Shown: in pieces, positions 20,516 to 56,922 of the stretch
Layout of the letters: each line of letters opens with the position of its first letter
Numbering within the stretch: position 1 is the first letter of the stretch
Origin: Ciona intestinalis
Taxonomy: Eukaryota > Chordata > Ascidiacea > Phlebobranchia > Cionidae
Direction of reading: 5' to 3'
DNA length: 64,000 nt
Assembly: GCF_000224145.3 (NCBI RefSeq)
Contig: NW_004190373.2
Coordinates: 1 to 64,000 of the forward strand
Translations under genes and position numbers: made by a program
Notes under the pieces: generated by a model
The model's database searches: none
What the model was told of the DNA's origin: nothing
The model's input: only the letters and a program-made list of their open reading frames with translations

Positions 20516-21475
20516 AAACATCATTAATAATGAGTAGAAACAAATTTTTTTATAGCAAAAATTGATTAAATTTTTAGCCTGTTAAAAGCGATAAAAATTT
20601 GTTGCTTTAACAAATGCCCTAATAGCTGCTTCTAAATAACAATATACTTGTCAGCAATAGTTAGTTTATATCTTTCTTCATTGTGAATATTGCCTTGCAG
20701 TGTTTTAATTGAATATACGATTCCTTTGCCTACATTTCATGTTTAAAAGATGTTTTCATAAGTTTAATACAAAACACAGAGAGATTTGGTTGAATTATGT
20801 TGTTGTTGCCACAAAGTGGTTGGAGCGCTTGGTTTCAACTAAACGATGTGGATTCGTGGCCCAAAGTTACTAATACAGCTTGTGCCTGCCTATGAGTTAC
20901 CACGTATGTAACTTTGTGGGTGATTGTTTTATATGTGTCAATTACTACAACCCAGTGCCATGCTTGACTGGTTTAAAAGGCAAACAACCAAACTACTACA
21001 TAATTCCTTTTCTTAATATGAGCTAACACTTAACATATCACAAAAATTTCCGCATTTTGAAATTTATATTTTGTCTAAAACTGCAGTTGCTTAAATATAT
21101 ATATGTCGTAATGACTGTATTGTCATGTAATAATTAAGATATAAATTACACTTTAATCCAGAATGAAATAAATTCTAATCTTGTATAATATTCAACGCTA
21201 ATGTTACAAAGAGCAAAAAATTTTAAAAAATTACGAAATTTTAGTTCAAAATATTTGAAAAAAAATATCGCTTTTTTTTGTTCATAGTTGAAAAGTACAG
21301 AATCGCAACGGAACACCGCAGAGGTTTAAAAATGTCTGAAAATAGATTGTGCGCGATAGTTTTAAAACAACTTCATTTTAACTGCATGTTTAATTATTGC
21401 ACACGACCACCCCTGACATTCCGAAAATATTTTCACTTTTTCCACCGAAGCATTTTTACATCAAGTACGTGGTTG
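20516..21475. other. Convergent interval MFSD6-like / GALNT
   Basis: AT-rich. A reverse SINE fragment sits at about 20870-20965 (GCCTGCCTATGAGTTACCAC, GTAACTTTGTGGGTGATTG). The rest probably contains both 3' UTRs. No further exon recognised. Confidence 0.55.
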
Positions 21476-24400
21476 TCATGACGACACGGGAAGGTCCATG
21501 TTCTTCAACAACCATCGTTGTGAGCGCTTTGTGACATCACAATCAGTTAATAAAGGTAGTTGTGATGATTGGTCGACGGGGCGATCCAAGCATTGGTGGG
21601 TGTTCGTGTGTTTTAATAAACGGGTCTGGGGGGGGGGAGATAAAATATGAGAACATACTAAAAGGTCGTTTGTGTAATAATAATCAGACCTTTTAGAATA
21701 TCATTATTAGTGTTTAGTAAAACATATACTACTTTTCTTAGGTTCGGTTAACCGGTTAACCGTTAACTTTTCCACAGCCCTAGTAAGCATGTGACAGTTT
21801 GTGTTTTAAAAAGTGGGTCTGGGAGAAGATAAAATATTATTATATTGCAGATTTTTTAGATGTAATTGTATAATGGTAAAACTATTTCATTCTTTTTAGA
21901 TGTTGCGATTTAATAAACGAGTCTCCTGGATAAAGATATTGTTGTTATATTATATAGAAACATCGGAAATAACCCGTATTTTCTACTTACATCCTCATCG
22001 TATTCCCACAGTTGATTCCCCCGCATGTGATGACACTTCACCATCATGATCGGACCTCCTACTTTAGATGCGTCGAGGCAAATATCATCGCAACGTAACT
22101 CTTGGTTGCCCGTGTACGCCCATACCTGTTTATAATGGGGGGTTGTGTTAAGGTTGGTATATATACCAGCTTGGTACTTGTAACACTCAGTCTTGTCTCA
22201 TCTAACACTGAGGATGGTGCAGTTACATTTAATCAACTTTAACCATCCTCAGTGTTGGATAAGACAAGAATGAGTGTTATATAAAATCCCTCTCATTAAT
22301 TATGACATCACATCCACTATTATGACATCACACACCTGGTTCCCCCCCATTTCATGACAGTTAAATATTCCAACTTTGTCGTTTTCCTTCCGACCCATCG
22401 TGTCCAAACATAAACCTCCTTCTTCGTTGCGAATCTGAAACAAAAGTTAAAATTTTAAAACGGTCAAAAAAATATAAAATATTTGGCTGATTGGAAAAAG
22501 CATTTAGATGTTTCAACTTTTAGTCTTAAAGCCTATCCACAAAGTTACATTGTTGGGCAACACAATTAACATCAATCGCACCAGGCCAGTCATCAGTGGT
22601 TACTAATGGGTTATCTAAGTTGTCGGCCATATATAAAACAATCACTCACAAAGTTACATACGTGGTAACTTGTAAGCGAACATGAGGTGTATGAAACAGA
22701 ACACCCGTGTTATAACGACTGTCGTTGCCCCGCCATGCGAGGATGAATAAGTGACACTAAATCAAAGCTTCAGCAGCTCGACAGCGAGCACTGGACCCTC
22801 CAGCCATCTTACCTCACCAAGTGAATAATATTCACCAGGGATTTGTGAGTCGGGATAAATATTTTCAAGATACCATTTGAACGACTTGCATTGTAACTTC
22901 TCACGAAGTCGTACACGTTCGCTTATATCGCCGTACTCCTGCTTCAACACCCCTGGAACATAAACGTATTAAGTATTTGCTGCTTTTACAACAAGCAAGT
23001 GTTCTGCTTTACCAAAAACACACATATATTTTTAAGTTTAACAAACCCAACAATTTTTTTTTATATTTAAAGTTGATATTTATAAAGGATTTATGGACAT
23101 TGTTTGTTAGTTTGCTGTGTTTTGTTGTTTAAAAAACTTTATTAGTTTGTCGCTGTATAAATTTTGTGTAAATGAATACAACCTTACAGTGTTGCCAGCT
23201 TTGTTTTGCAAATCCTAGACATCCTTGTTTTTTTTTCAATACAATATCGCTTATTAGATAAAGTTAAAAATTTCAGGCAAAGATAAAAAAAATTAAAAAC
23301 GCTCCCCATACAATTTACAAGACGTCGTGTAAAGTTATAAAAAAACACAAATAACACCAATCTCACCAGGTGTTATAATATAGAAGAAGTTTTTGAAGCT
23401 GTCCATCCAAACCTCGGCTAATCTACGATTGTTCTTATTGATGATTTGACCCGTCCCCCCAGGGAAGGTATACGGGGTCGCTTTCCTGAATACATGGCCA
23501 ACATGGGAGCACGTTACGATGAGGAGGGTTCCCCCACACTGCCATATCTGGGGGTGGGTGGGTTGTATTATATATATGTATAGGTGTATTATTATTATCA
23601 TATGTGTGTGTGTATTGTATAGATATATATACATATATGCACAGCAAGGTGTTTATTTATATATGTATAGATGGTTGATATGTTATATAGTACTGTGGGG
23701 TAAGATGGATACCGTTTGCACATAATATTCTATATTTACTAATCAAGTTTTTACCAAATAACAACGCCCTTTTAGGAGTTGTGAGGATTTTTATGAACTC
23801 TTAATAATAGAACTTGTAAAACAAATCCTCCGTGTTGTTGATTATTCATCATAATATTGATTGTTCACACAACAATCAACCATTGTCTTGGGAAATGGTT
23901 CGATTAAAGTAACAATGGCCATTATGAGGTGACACTTTGTAAGGAACCATATGGTCACATCAAGCAATGTACGTGAAGCCAACATTCTAACCATCAATTT
24001 GTCCCCCCTTACACCCACCCAACCAACCATCATATGGGTATTGGAAATGCTACCCCTTATATTTTGTATACAACACCCACCTCCTCACATAATATCCCCA
24101 CATCTTACACCCCCTTTTATACAATCATACCCAAACCCCCACCTACCCATATATATGTTGACTTAACACAAACATCCCATCTCTTACATTCCCCCCACCC
24201 CTTGTACACCATTATACCCCCAACCCCAAGCTCACCCTGAAAGATATCTCGAGGTTCTCCCCGCCCCAAATATCCATCCCCGCGTCGTATGTCCCCAGTT
24301 CTTCGAAGTAACTTTTATCGATCGAGAACAATCCTCCAGCCATTGTTGGTGACCTGTGATGTAATAATGCGTTAAACAATCGCCATTTATGATGTCATAG

Positions 24401-27400
24401 TCGGAATAATGACATCATGGTGAAAACAATCATTTTACAAGCGTTATCACCATTTATGACATCATAGTTAGTATTTATTAATGATTAATCCCACCATTAT
24501 TACATCATAGATGCTTGTTATTCACATTGTTACAAAACAAGGGGCATAGTAAGTAGTGTTGTGTCATAGAATATGAACAATAGCAACTCATAAATAATAT
24601 TTGAAAAGTTTATCAAATATGTGAAATTATAGTGCCCCTTATGAAAACAAAAATATTAAGAATATGTGAAATTATATCACATCATAATAAAAAGGTGTTA
24701 GATAACAACATAGTATCATAACAGCAATATCTAAACTACTCTAATTATAAAAGTAATAAAAAGCTAGCCCATCACAAATGCACCCCCCACCCACCTAACA
24801 GGAAGTGTTCGATCTCCTTTCCTGCGATCCATTTCTCGTTGCGGGACCGGGTACCAACGGAAGTTCAGTTTCCAGTTAAATCCACCATACGTCATGTCCG
24901 AACCAACCATGAATTCAAATGTTTCGTCGCTTATGACATCAATAATTGGACAAACAACTGTTGTTCTGTAACAATGGGGTTTGTTATGTATAATTGCGTA
25001 ATAAATATTAACTGTATTACTCTCAAATCATCGTGTGTTAAACACAAATATGCAACTACAACTTACAAGGACAGTCGTTATAACACAGGTGTTCTGTTTC
25101 ATACACCTCGTACTTGCTTACAAGTTACCACATATGTAACTTTGTGGGTGATTGTTATTTCAAGTCTTTAATAATGCTGCATCCCAACAACACAACAGAC
25201 GCAACGCACACAGATACAAGTAATCAAGTATTCAACTTAATTAGAACACAGATGCTCAAAGGCTGATCAATAATTGATGAAACAATAAAATTAATTTAAC
25301 AATTATTTTTTACAACGCCCTAAACCAATCTGTGGCAGTTGGTGTTGTTTATAAACCAGCCATATGTTGTTTAATTAATATAAATTTAACTTAACGGTTT
25401 TGTTTGATATCGCCAAGATGTTTTAATTTACAGAAAAAATGCTTTTGATATTCTGCATTACATGCGTGGCAACGACTGTCGTTATAACACCGGTGTTTTG
25501 TTTCAAACACCTCATGCCTGCTTACAAGTTACCACACATGTAACTTTCTGGGTGATTATTTTTATGTATGGCTGACAATTTGGACAACCATTTATGTGTG
25601 TTGCCCAATGTCACATACGGGCAAAGGATGTAACAAATCTTATATTAGTTTCCAACGTATCAAACCTCCACAATACGTTTCACACAACCTTACTTAACTA
25701 TACATGTTGTGTTTGTTTGTGTAGACCCCCCTTACCTGTCCTTGGCAATCTCTGACAGCAAAGGTTCCAACCAACCCTCCGTACACTCACAGTGAGCATC
25801 GAGAAAAGTTATAACCTGCCCCGTTGACACCGACGCCCCTCGTAACCGAGCTCGTATTAAACCCGTTCGCTTTTCCATCCGAACGACACGAACGAGGGTC
25901 CGTAGTTTGCGAACGTAACGCTCTAATGGAGCTCCAAGGAAATCTGAACACAATTTAAAGTTGATGTTTTAAAGCATGGTGGAAAATAGAGGAATGCGGA
26001 ACAATAATAATATATATCATATTATTTTCTTTATATTATGATTGCATACAAGTCATAGAATCTGCAAATTAGGCCAAAGTTGCCCACAGTGGTAGGACCC
26101 ATTACTAACCACTGGGTTAAACTTTTAATAAACCACCCCCACCTCTTTCACTAGCATCATCCACCAATATAATCTCCTCCAACAAATGACTTGGTGATCT
26201 GTTGATAATGCTATGCACTGTACGTAGCAGGGTTGACCATGCTTCGTTATGAAACACGATAACTATGGACGTGGTCGGGAGTTTCTCCGGGTATTTCTTC
26301 GATTTACAACTAATAATGATAATGAACAGAACGTTAATATGTGTTGTATCAACTTGTAAGGTTGAACTTTCTTATAAAATCTTCTGCTGTTGTTGGTACT
26401 AATAATATTTTTACCAAGTAAAATAGACTCATTTTTCTGGTGCAAATATAAAAGTACACCACAAATACAGCCACTCTCAAAAAGTTCCCATTACCAAAAG
26501 TTTACACCTCTTTGCTGCTGTTTATTAACCCACAACTTCCAATATACTTTATTATACCCCCCAGTTTACAACCCCCCCATATGTACCATCACCCAGCCTT
26601 TTTAAAAACCCCCCCAACCCCATACAGAATACACCAACCGCCCCAAACATAGGCACAATCCATTATAAACCACCCACGTTAGTCCCAACCACACAGCATC
26701 CATTACCCCCCCCTCACAACCTCCCGAAACAACTCTAACCCACCCCTCCATTCTAACATCGGGTAAACTCCTGTTCAACGCGATCATCTCCGAGGCCATT
26801 AAGTTAAACTGGTTGATTTTGAATTTCTCTTGTTTTTCCTTTTCTTTATCTTTAGGTATTATCACAGCTTTGCCCATCTCCCCAGGACCGCTTGTTAGAC
26901 TAAACTTCGGTAACGCTGGAATAAATATAAAGATGGTAATTAATTAAGGATATTATGGGCCAACTCTGGCCTAAACACCAGGCCTCATGGCTTGCCTCAC
27001 TGTGGGGCCTCACTCATAAAAATATTAATATTTTGCATGTAATAATTCCTTCATAACAAATGATTGAAACAACCGTAGAAAAAAATTAAACCACCATTTT
27101 CTAGCGCAGGTAAAACCCTCTTGGACAGGAAGTTCCCGCCTTCGCTGTTTTTCTCGCAGTTTGATTTACAATCGGTGAAGTTGAGAAGAAAGAAAACGTC
27201 GATCATGAACCAGAACAGTGATGTGGCAAGTATTATCTGGAGGTTGTGATGTCATAATTATATAACAATAAATACTGTACGCATACAAAACCGTGTTGAT
27301 GGTGGTAATGAATGGACTAACAGGACTGTAAACTGGCACCAAAATGAAACTCCCAAAGAACCACACATTTACATGCTTCTACTTTTTAATACATATATAG

Positions 27401-27590
27401 GAAAACTACAAGTATATTAACAGCCTATAAAATGTATTAAAATACAGCAATATAAAATGTTTATTCAATGAAGTTTTGAAAATGATTTCAAAACTGTTGT
27501 TTATTTGTTAAAAGTAGAAAAGAAGTTAAACGATGTTTATATAAAACCAACCTTGCAATACTGGAGTTTTCTTGAACGAAACTTTAGCAT
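21476..27590 (-). CDS. GALNT1: Polypeptide N-acetylgalactosaminyltransferase, GALNT1/13 type
   Basis: Twelve exons, transcribed right to left: 27552-27590, 27095-27236, 26744-26915, 26143-26309, 25736-25943, 24795-24965, 24236-24353, 23367-23547, 22813-22952, 22336-22434, 21991-22125, 21476-21625. Total 573 residues, all phases consistent. Type II anchor: [21 protein letters not shown]27 catalytic domain: [48 protein letters not shown], the DxH metal site in [34 protein letters not shown], and [17 protein letters not shown]-terminal ricin-B lectin repeats carry CLD motifs and end [13 protein letters not shown]. Known role: Golgi enzyme starting mucin-type O-glycosylation by GalNAc transfer from UDP-GalNAc to Ser/Thr. 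It is close to vertebrate GALNT1 (559) and GALNT13; it may represent their common orthologue. Confidence 0.96.
21605..21945 (-). repeat. Three degenerate copies of the last GALNT acceptor region
   Basis: TTTAATAAACGGGTCTGG (21611-21628, containing the true acceptor) recurs in diverged form near 21803-21830 (TTTTAAAAAGTGGGTCTGGG) and 21908-21935 (TTTAATAAACGAGTCTCCTGG), each followed by a GATAAARATATT-type tract. The first additional copy keeps a minus-strand CAG. Confidence 0.6.
22181..22279. repeat. Long inverted repeat (fold-back) in a GALNT intron
   Basis: Arms of about 38 bases: TAACACTCAGTCTTGTCTCA with CTAACACTGAGGATGG at left, and the inverse (CCATCCTCAGTGTTGGATAA, GACAAGAATGAGTGTTA) at right, with a spacer of about 22 bases. 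Only a few mismatches. MITE-like or hairpin-forming. Confidence 0.8.
22590..22750 (+). repeat. Composite SINE fragment
   Basis: Forward body and tail (GTTACTAATGGGTTATC, TTACATACGTGGTAACTTG, CACCCGTGTTATAACGACTG, CCCCGCCATGCGAGGAT), inserted in a GALNT intron. Confidence 0.85.
25075..25165 (-). repeat. Composite SINE tail (reverse)
   Basis: CGTTATAACACAGGTGTTC, ATACACCTCGTACTTGC and TAACTTTGTGGGTGATTG in reverse orientation, in a GALNT intron. Confidence 0.8.
25465..25600 (-). repeat. Composite SINE tail (reverse)
   Basis: CGACTGTCGTTATAACACC, CATGCCTGCTTACAAG and TATGGCTGACAATTTGGACA in reverse orientation, in a GALNT intron about 400 bp from the previous copy. Confidence 0.8.
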
Positions 27591-28284
27591 TTTGTCGTTT
27601 TCTTTGAAATAAATTTAAAAATAAATAAAATTTGACTTTTGCTTCATTTCACATTAAATCAAATCATTAATTGATTCATAATCTGACACGTCAACAATCA
27701 AGATTCTTCTGTAACAATTAAACCACTTAATGTAAACAATCGAAAACGAACTTCTGACTATGACGTAACAACAAACACACTGTTAGGAGTTCTAGATAAC
27801 TGTCGTCACACTACTTTTCATTACCACGTCATAGAGCACATACAACCAATGAAAATCTGAATAAACCAAAACGCTGTAGATCGCGTAACGTATTGTGACG
27901 TAAAAATATTACGTACAGCATATAGAAACTTTTACCCACCCCCTTCGGTCCGATATTTTCGCCTTTTTCTCAACTTATCAAAGGAGAGAATTACAGATAT
28001 CATATACAAACACATATGTAACAAAACTGGGGGTGTATAAACATATTTAGCGTTCGTAGTTACCAATATTTATGTTTTGAACTTAACCCATTAGTGCGTG
28101 ACGGGGTAAAAATCACCCATTTTGTCGTTATGACGTCACACATAAATTTTAAACCGTTCGGCAAACTTTCGTTTTTAAAAAACGTCTTATTTTTTTATCT
28201 GCCTTTTTTTCAGTATTTTGTATACAGAAACTTTTAAATAAATTTCAATTATTATTTTATAGTTTCATTAGCGGTACCTAGCGG
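27591..28284. promoter_or_regulatory. GALNT 5' flank with CpG-intact TGACGTMA octamers
   Basis: Upstream of the GALNT start codon. Contains TATGACGTAAC (about 27760), CCACGTCATAG (about 27822), TGTGACGTAAAA (about 27890) and ATGACGTCACAC (about 28130). These match cAMP-response-element-like sites, but the octamer is so common here that regulatory function is not proven. Confidence 0.4.
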
Positions 28285-28440
28285 AAACACATCAGCTGAT
28301 ACTCCTCCCCGCTTTTCGTTGATTGCCTCTCGCATAAAACGCCGTCCTTACACCACGTCTCAGTCTTTAGATGAAAATGGTTCCACACCAGGTTACAAGT
28401 TGGAAGGTTTTAACAAGTTTTATGCCAAGGCTTAAGTTAA
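28285..28440 (+). repeat. Diverged third copy of the 4838/5573 dispersed repeat
   Basis: CCTCCCCGCTTTTCGTTGAT and GAAAATGGTTCCACACCAG parallel CTCCCCGCTTTCGGTTGATT and GAAGTTGGTTCTGCAC in the other copies, in the same order and spacing. Confidence 0.5.
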
Positions 28441-28875
28441 GTATTGTTTTACTGTTTTGCAAATTTCTTAATCTGTCTATTACCGTTAACTACATATATT
28501 ATTATTAGTATTATCTAATATTAATTATATTATTAATATAAAATTAAATCATGGTAATGTGCCTTGTGTTCATTATATTCTAGTTACCGCAGGTTTTAGC
28601 GATCTTTTTTAAGTCGCTCTCATTTTGACGTCACTTTGCTTCGTCGCGTGTGTTATACGCATCGTTAACTACGTCACAATACCGAATCGTTACGTCATAA
28701 TTCGTTCGCCATAGACGCGCTTATACTCGAATATCGCGTTTAATTACGTCACGCATGCTTACTACGTCACAATGAGGTTTGTTCAGCGCTTGCGTTTCGC
28801 GATTTTTTTCATGGGGCCCCATGCGCGTTTTGCGTCGACGCAAGGCACATTACTTGTATATTCTAATTATATTTG

Positions 28876-30063
28876 CGCTATGAGCGCGAAGCAAGAAGAT
28901 CAAAGAATTGGTAAAGTATAAATCACAATTGGCATTATTACGTACATAAGCTCTTTTCTAGGAACATCGATGGTGTGACGTCACAGAAGCAGTGATGACG
29001 TAACAGAAGAACCTGCTTCGTAAGTTGTTTTTTGAATCATAATGTCAATTGTTACATATTTCTTTACGCTACAGAACATGGGTATGTGACGTCACAGAAG
29101 ATCTTGACAATGGTTCCAGAACAAAAAGAATGAAAGGTGATTATGACGTAACAAGCATGTTATAGTATTATAATTATTTCGATTGTTACAGACGGAAAAA
29201 AGACGAGAAAAAAAGCGCAAGGTAATTTAAAACAAACAAACATGTGTAAAGTTTGAAGTGATTAAGTTTGTCTAGATACCCCTGTCATGGCTGTTGCCCA
29301 ACCACACGAAGATCATATTAATTTAAATAACGTTTGTTTTACAGACGAAGAACAAAGACGAAGACGCCAATATAAGGATCCCGGTTTGAGGTGTTTGTAG
29401 GTTTAAGTGTGTATAGGTTTATTTATGCGGCGGTATACGCGCGAAGAAAGAAGATCAAAGGTGAGTAAGAATGTTAAATAAGTCACAATAAGCATTGTTA
29501 CTTAAACCATTCGTTTTAGATGACGTACGATGTGACGTCAAGTACACTGATGACGTAACAGAAGAACCTGCTTAAACGTGTGATATGACGTCACGAAGTA
29601 TTGACGACGTAACTGAAGAACCGGATTCGTAAGTTAATTGTCACGTCATAGTAACTTAAACAAAATAGTCCAACTGATGGGTGTCAAAAACGAAAATTAT
29701 TTCTGTTTGAATAATAAAAGTAGACTTCTATAGTTACATAACATAGTTAATTGTTAAATTTATTTTATAGAATATCGGTTTATGACGTAACATAGAAGGT
29801 GATGCATCTTGGACGTAAGAAGATGATTATGACGTAACAGGTACGTTTTATTTGTTAATAATTCTAATTATTACAAACATAACTATTATCTGTAGTTTGC
29901 GTGTCTTGTGTAAAGTAACTAACGTTTGAAGTGATTAAACTGGTCTAGATACCCCCTGTCATGGCTGTTGCCCAACCACACGAAGATCATATTAATTTAA
30001 ATAACGTTTGTTTTACAGACGAAGAACAAACACGAAAACGCCAATATAAGGATGCCGGTTTGA
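28876..30063 (+). CDS. Unrecognised duplicated mini-exon locus (possible pseudogene)
   Basis: Short blocks with good splice signals. 28880-28910 opens with ATG (MSAKQEDQRI). 29077-29137 (TWVCDVTEDLDNGSRTKRMK), 29192-29221 (GKKTRKKAQ) and 29345-29389 (EEQRRRRQYKDPGLR) join in one frame in phase 1. A second set follows: 29520-29575 encodes DDVRCDVKYTDDVTEEPA then stop, and 30020-30064 nearly repeats the last exon of set one. About 150 bp at 29255-29395 recur at 29920-30063 almost unchanged. The block at 28972-29028 has stops in all frames, so the locus is either broken or alternatively spliced. Peptides are acidic then Lys/Arg-rich; no family recognised. It does not resemble a dynein tail. Confidence 0.35.
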
Positions 30064-30094
30064 GGTGCTTATATAAATAAATTTTAAGTATGAC

Positions 30095-30594
30095 NNNNNN
30101 NNNNNNNNNNNNNNNNNNNNNNNNNNNNNNNNNNNNNNNNNNNNNNNNNNNNNNNNNNNNNNNNNNNNNNNNNNNNNNNNNNNNNNNNNNNNNNNNNNNN
30201 NNNNNNNNNNNNNNNNNNNNNNNNNNNNNNNNNNNNNNNNNNNNNNNNNNNNNNNNNNNNNNNNNNNNNNNNNNNNNNNNNNNNNNNNNNNNNNNNNNNN
30301 NNNNNNNNNNNNNNNNNNNNNNNNNNNNNNNNNNNNNNNNNNNNNNNNNNNNNNNNNNNNNNNNNNNNNNNNNNNNNNNNNNNNNNNNNNNNNNNNNNNN
30401 NNNNNNNNNNNNNNNNNNNNNNNNNNNNNNNNNNNNNNNNNNNNNNNNNNNNNNNNNNNNNNNNNNNNNNNNNNNNNNNNNNNNNNNNNNNNNNNNNNNN
30501 NNNNNNNNNNNNNNNNNNNNNNNNNNNNNNNNNNNNNNNNNNNNNNNNNNNNNNNNNNNNNNNNNNNNNNNNNNNNNNNNNNNNNNNNNNNNNN
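30095..30594. other. Assembly gap (exactly 500 N)
   Basis: The round length suggests a default gap of unknown size. It ends directly in the 27-bp minisatellite and lies where the missing 5' exons of the dynein gene would be expected. Confidence 1.
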
Positions 30595-31430
30595 CTGGTG
30601 GGTTGGGGTTCAAATACCACCCTGGTGGGTTGGGGTTCAAATACCACCCTGGTGGGTGGGGGTTCAAATACCACCCTGGTGGGTTGGGGTTCAAATACCA
30701 CCCTGGTGGGTTGGGGTTCAAATACCACCCTGGTGGGTTGGGGTTCAAATACCACCCTGGTGGGTTGGGGGTTCAAATACCACCCTGGTGGGTTGGGGTT
30801 CAAATACCACCCTGGTGGGTTGGGGTTCAAATACCACCCTGGTGGGTTGGGGTTCAAATACCACCCTGGTGGGTAGGGTTCAAATACCACCCTGGTGGGT
30901 TGGGGTTCAAATACCACCCTGGTGGGTGAAGGGTTCAAATACCACCCTGGTGGGTGAAGGGTTCAAATACCACCCTGGTGGGTTGGGGTTCAAATACCAC
31001 CCTGGTGGGTTGGGTTCAAATACCACCCTGGTGGGTTGGGGTTCAAATACCACCCTGGTGGGTTGGGGTTTGAATACCACCCTGGTGGGTTGAGGTTCAA
31101 ATACCACCCTGGTGGGTTGGGTTCAAATACCACCCTGGTGGGTGAAGGGTTCAAATACCACCCTGGTGGGTGAAGGGTTCAAATACCACCCTGGTGGGTT
31201 GGGGTTCAAATACCACCCTGGTGGGTTGGGGTTCAAATACCACCCTGGTGGGTTGGGGTTCAAATACCACCCTGGTGGGTTGGGTTCAAATACCACCCTG
31301 GTGGGTTGGGGTTCAAATACCACCCTGGTGGGTGAAGGGTTCAAATACCACCCTGGTGGGTTGGGGTTCAAATACCACCCTGGTGGGTTGGGTTCAAATA
31401 CCACCCTGGTGGGTGAGGGGTTCAAATACC
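30595..31430 (+). repeat. 27-bp minisatellite upstream of dynein exons
   Basis: About 31 copies of a unit reading CTGGTGGGTTGGGG followed by TTCAAATACCACC (27 bp), with 26-bp (GGTTGGG) and 28-bp (GGTGAAGGG) variants. The left end is hidden in the gap. The usual 27-bp unit keeps frame on both strands, so long open frames here are an artefact. Confidence 0.95.
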
Positions 31431-31646
31431 TTTTAAGCCTGGAACCCCAAACCTTCATTTAAAAGGTATTTGTTACAAACCACACCCCCCATGAATAGCT
31501 GGACCCCTGGACGGTTTATAGTGGTTAGATTGAACGGCGTAATATATATATATGTGAGGTGCTGCAGTGAAGCTTACCCCAACACCCATAGCTGTGGGCC
31601 AGAGTTTACCCCATAACCCCGCCATAACAACCAACTTTCACCCCAG

Positions 31647-55662
<24,016 letters not shown>

Positions 55663-56922
55663 AAAGTCCAAGGTTTCACAGTTGGGAGGATTTTTGTAAA
55701 AAATGTAAATATTTGAGATTTATGAGTGTTTTGTATTTAATATAAAAATGATAAAATATATTTTTCAAATTTTAATAAGTTTCATGCGAGTGGTGTTTAT
55801 AATTAATGTTAGAACATTTTAAAATACTAGAAATGAACTATTTATTTTATTTAAAAATCTAGAACTTAAATCTAAGAATCTATATATTCATGTTTTACTT
55901 TGTTGTTAGCGTTCAGTATTATCACTGTGTTAAAAGTAGTGAAAATAAAATGTTTGGTTTGAAATAGTTTGAACGAATCATTTGACTGGAAGTTTCAGAA
56001 TATCTAGTCATGGCCGGACATAAACTTGGAAAAAAAACGGACAAAACGTGGATTTGGAGGAATTAGTTGATTGAATGAGTTAGCTGGGGCGATGGTGTTC
56101 CTCCCACTAGGTGTCGCTCGGGGTATCTTGCTTCGATTGTCCCTGCTAGCGAGTCTCTTGAAACAGTAGGTGGAACGCTATCCCTAGTCTCATAGGGTCT
56201 AAACCCAATTATCGTTTTGGAATATCTGGCCCCGATCATAAAGACGACTCGGCCAGTGTTAAGTCTGTGTTAAACATCACTCGAAAGTATCTGAGTATAT
56301 CTTTGTTGTTGATTCGTATTTGATCGTACATGGATTGCAACAACGGGCATGACTATTATGCGGTACACTTTATTGAAAAAGAATATTCCAACAGTAATAA
56401 AATAACAGTTGTAACTGTGCATAGCAACGACGACTGCTATATACCTTACCTACAGTGTATACGAAACAAGTGGAATAGTGACTATATGTGCTTTCGGTTT
56501 CACACGATACGAACGGGTCGGCTTGTATGAACCAGGTGTAGATGATATCACGTCATATAAATTGTTTGATGAATATTTGAAAACACGAGACAAGAAGAAT
56601 CGTGTCGGGACTTAACAGAAAAATAAATAAATAAAAAATGATAAAAATGGACAAATCATCGATATAACGCGAAATATCAACTGCTGGTCACGTGGTGCTG
56701 ATGCTCATTCATTCGTGACCGCATTTTTATCCTGGTCGTAAACTTTAAGAACAATTGCGCAAAATGAGACGTAAACTTGCCATTGCTTTACATTCTCAAC
56801 CAAAGGCGCCGAACCTTTTAAAATGCGGGGGAGACAGGGATCGATTCAGTAAACACACGTATAAAACATTGTATTGTGACGTAATAATAAAACGCGTAAA
56901 AACGAGGTAGAAAATATTAAAA
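55663..56922. other. Intergenic interval dynein / ZP gene
   Basis: Dynein 3' UTR first. 56090-56290 is GC-richer and unlike its surroundings (GGTGTCGCTCGGGGTATC; ACGCTATCCCTAGTCTCATA), of unknown nature. 56330-56530 contains an isolated 66-codon frame (starts MDCNNGHDYYAVHFIEKEYS) with no recognised family. The two 3' ends converge here. Confidence 0.5.

Noticed and set aside
28876-30063. Missing N-terminal exons of the dynein heavy chain
   Set aside because: The peptides are short, acidic or Lys/Arg-rich and unlike any dynein tail sequence; the total coding length is far too small.
30598-31462. Long GGLGFKYHP- and NPNPPGWYL-type frames in the 27-bp minisatellite
   Set aside because: Pure repeat translation in several frames and both strands; no splice or start context.
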